This document shows positions 63,895 to 64,000 of a stretch of 64,000 nt of DNA, one piece after another (the first letter of the stretch is position 1; every line of letters begins with the position of its first letter). Source of the stretch: GCA-2737725 sp965229355 (GTDB lineage Bacteria > Pseudomonadota > Alphaproteobacteria > Rhodospirillales > Rhodospirillaceae); contig OZ245869.1 of NCBI GenBank assembly GCA_965229355.1, positions 2,852,001 through 2,916,000 of the forward strand, written 5' to 3'. A program made the position numbers and the translations under genes. The notes below the pieces were generated by a model. It saw nothing but the letters and a program-made list of their open reading frames with translations. It did no database searches and had not been told where the DNA came from.

Positions 63895-64000
63895 TCAATG
63901 CGCTTTTGTGATTGCGGCGTAAACGCCGTCGCGAAATGCGAAATTTAGTTCGCCTGCGTTCGGCCCCACGTACTGCGCCATTGCTACAGCAACAATGCGT
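63895..64000 (-). CDS. Partial CDS, 3' end only (unknown function)
   Basis: An open frame of 34 codons and a TGA enters from the right edge on the minus strand. It ends VAMAQYVGPNAGELNFAFRDG..., a plausible globular C-terminus, and a well-formed terminator follows 30 nt later on the same strand. Too little is present to name a family; the reading frame and terminator are the only evidence. Confidence 0.55.
   Translation of the reverse strand, partial: RIVAVAMAQYVGPNAGELNFAFRDGVYAAITKAH

Noticed and set aside
1..64000. tRNA, rRNA or CRISPR arrays
   Set aside because: All gaps were read on both strands; no cloverleaf-like pattern, rRNA motif or regularly spaced repeat with unique spacers was recognised.

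Overview
The window is chromosomal DNA of an alphaproteobacterium, genus not resolved. The evidence is the gene order of the division and cell-wall (dcw) cluster, which continues past ftsZ into lpxC, bamD, recN and ligA, the long Pro/Ala-rich linker of FtsZ, and a large set of methyl-accepting chemotaxis proteins (MCPs). The murein ligases are of the meso-diaminopimelate type and an LPS gene (lpxC) is present, so the cell is Gram-negative. I recognised no tRNA, rRNA, CRISPR array, insertion sequence or phage gene.

Region 1 (1-10.6 kb) is mixed core: a truncated pilin-like gene on the minus strand at the left edge, ettA (ABC-F), the lipid-asymmetry pair mlaA-mlaC, metF, a GGEEF diguanylate cyclase, a UvrD/PcrA helicase, a GSCFA-family protein and a MAPEG membrane protein. 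Region 2 (10.7-21.4 kb) is a tandem array of five MCPs on the minus strand. Each has its own intrinsic terminator. The cytoplasmic signalling domains are nearly the same but the sensor domains fall into two types (four-helix-bundle-like and HBM-like). Region 3 (21.9-24.7 kb) holds prmA and an M24 aminopeptidase P, convergent on ligA.

Region 4 (24.7-50.1 kb) is the dcw supercluster on the minus strand, in transcription order mraZ, rsmH, ftsL, ftsI, murE, murF, mraY, murD, ftsW, murG, murC, murB, ddl, ftsQ, ftsA, ftsZ, lpxC, bamD, recN, ligA. Many junctions are 4-nt ATGA overlaps, which suggests translational coupling. Upstream of mraZ are three TGGGW boxes at an exact 10-bp period over a TTGACA -35 element, the expected layout for MraZ autorepression.

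Region 5 (50.7-63.6 kb) is accessory and the most interesting part. One minus-strand operon encodes a glycyl radical enzyme, an MFS permease, a TonB-dependent receptor and an aldo/keto reductase with two non-canonical catalytic positions. A LysR/NodD-like regulator is divergent from it. This looks like an uptake and conversion system for an unknown substrate. It is followed by a cell-surface signalling triad: ECF sigma (FecI type), FecR anti-sigma and a TonB receptor with an N-terminal STN domain. That receptor contains a second complete signal peptide behind an internal start with a good ribosome-binding site. The right edge carries the 3' end of another minus-strand gene and its terminator.

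Starts were moved from the longest possible reading frame wherever a better ribosome-binding site or overlap supported a later start; these cases are stated in the entries.
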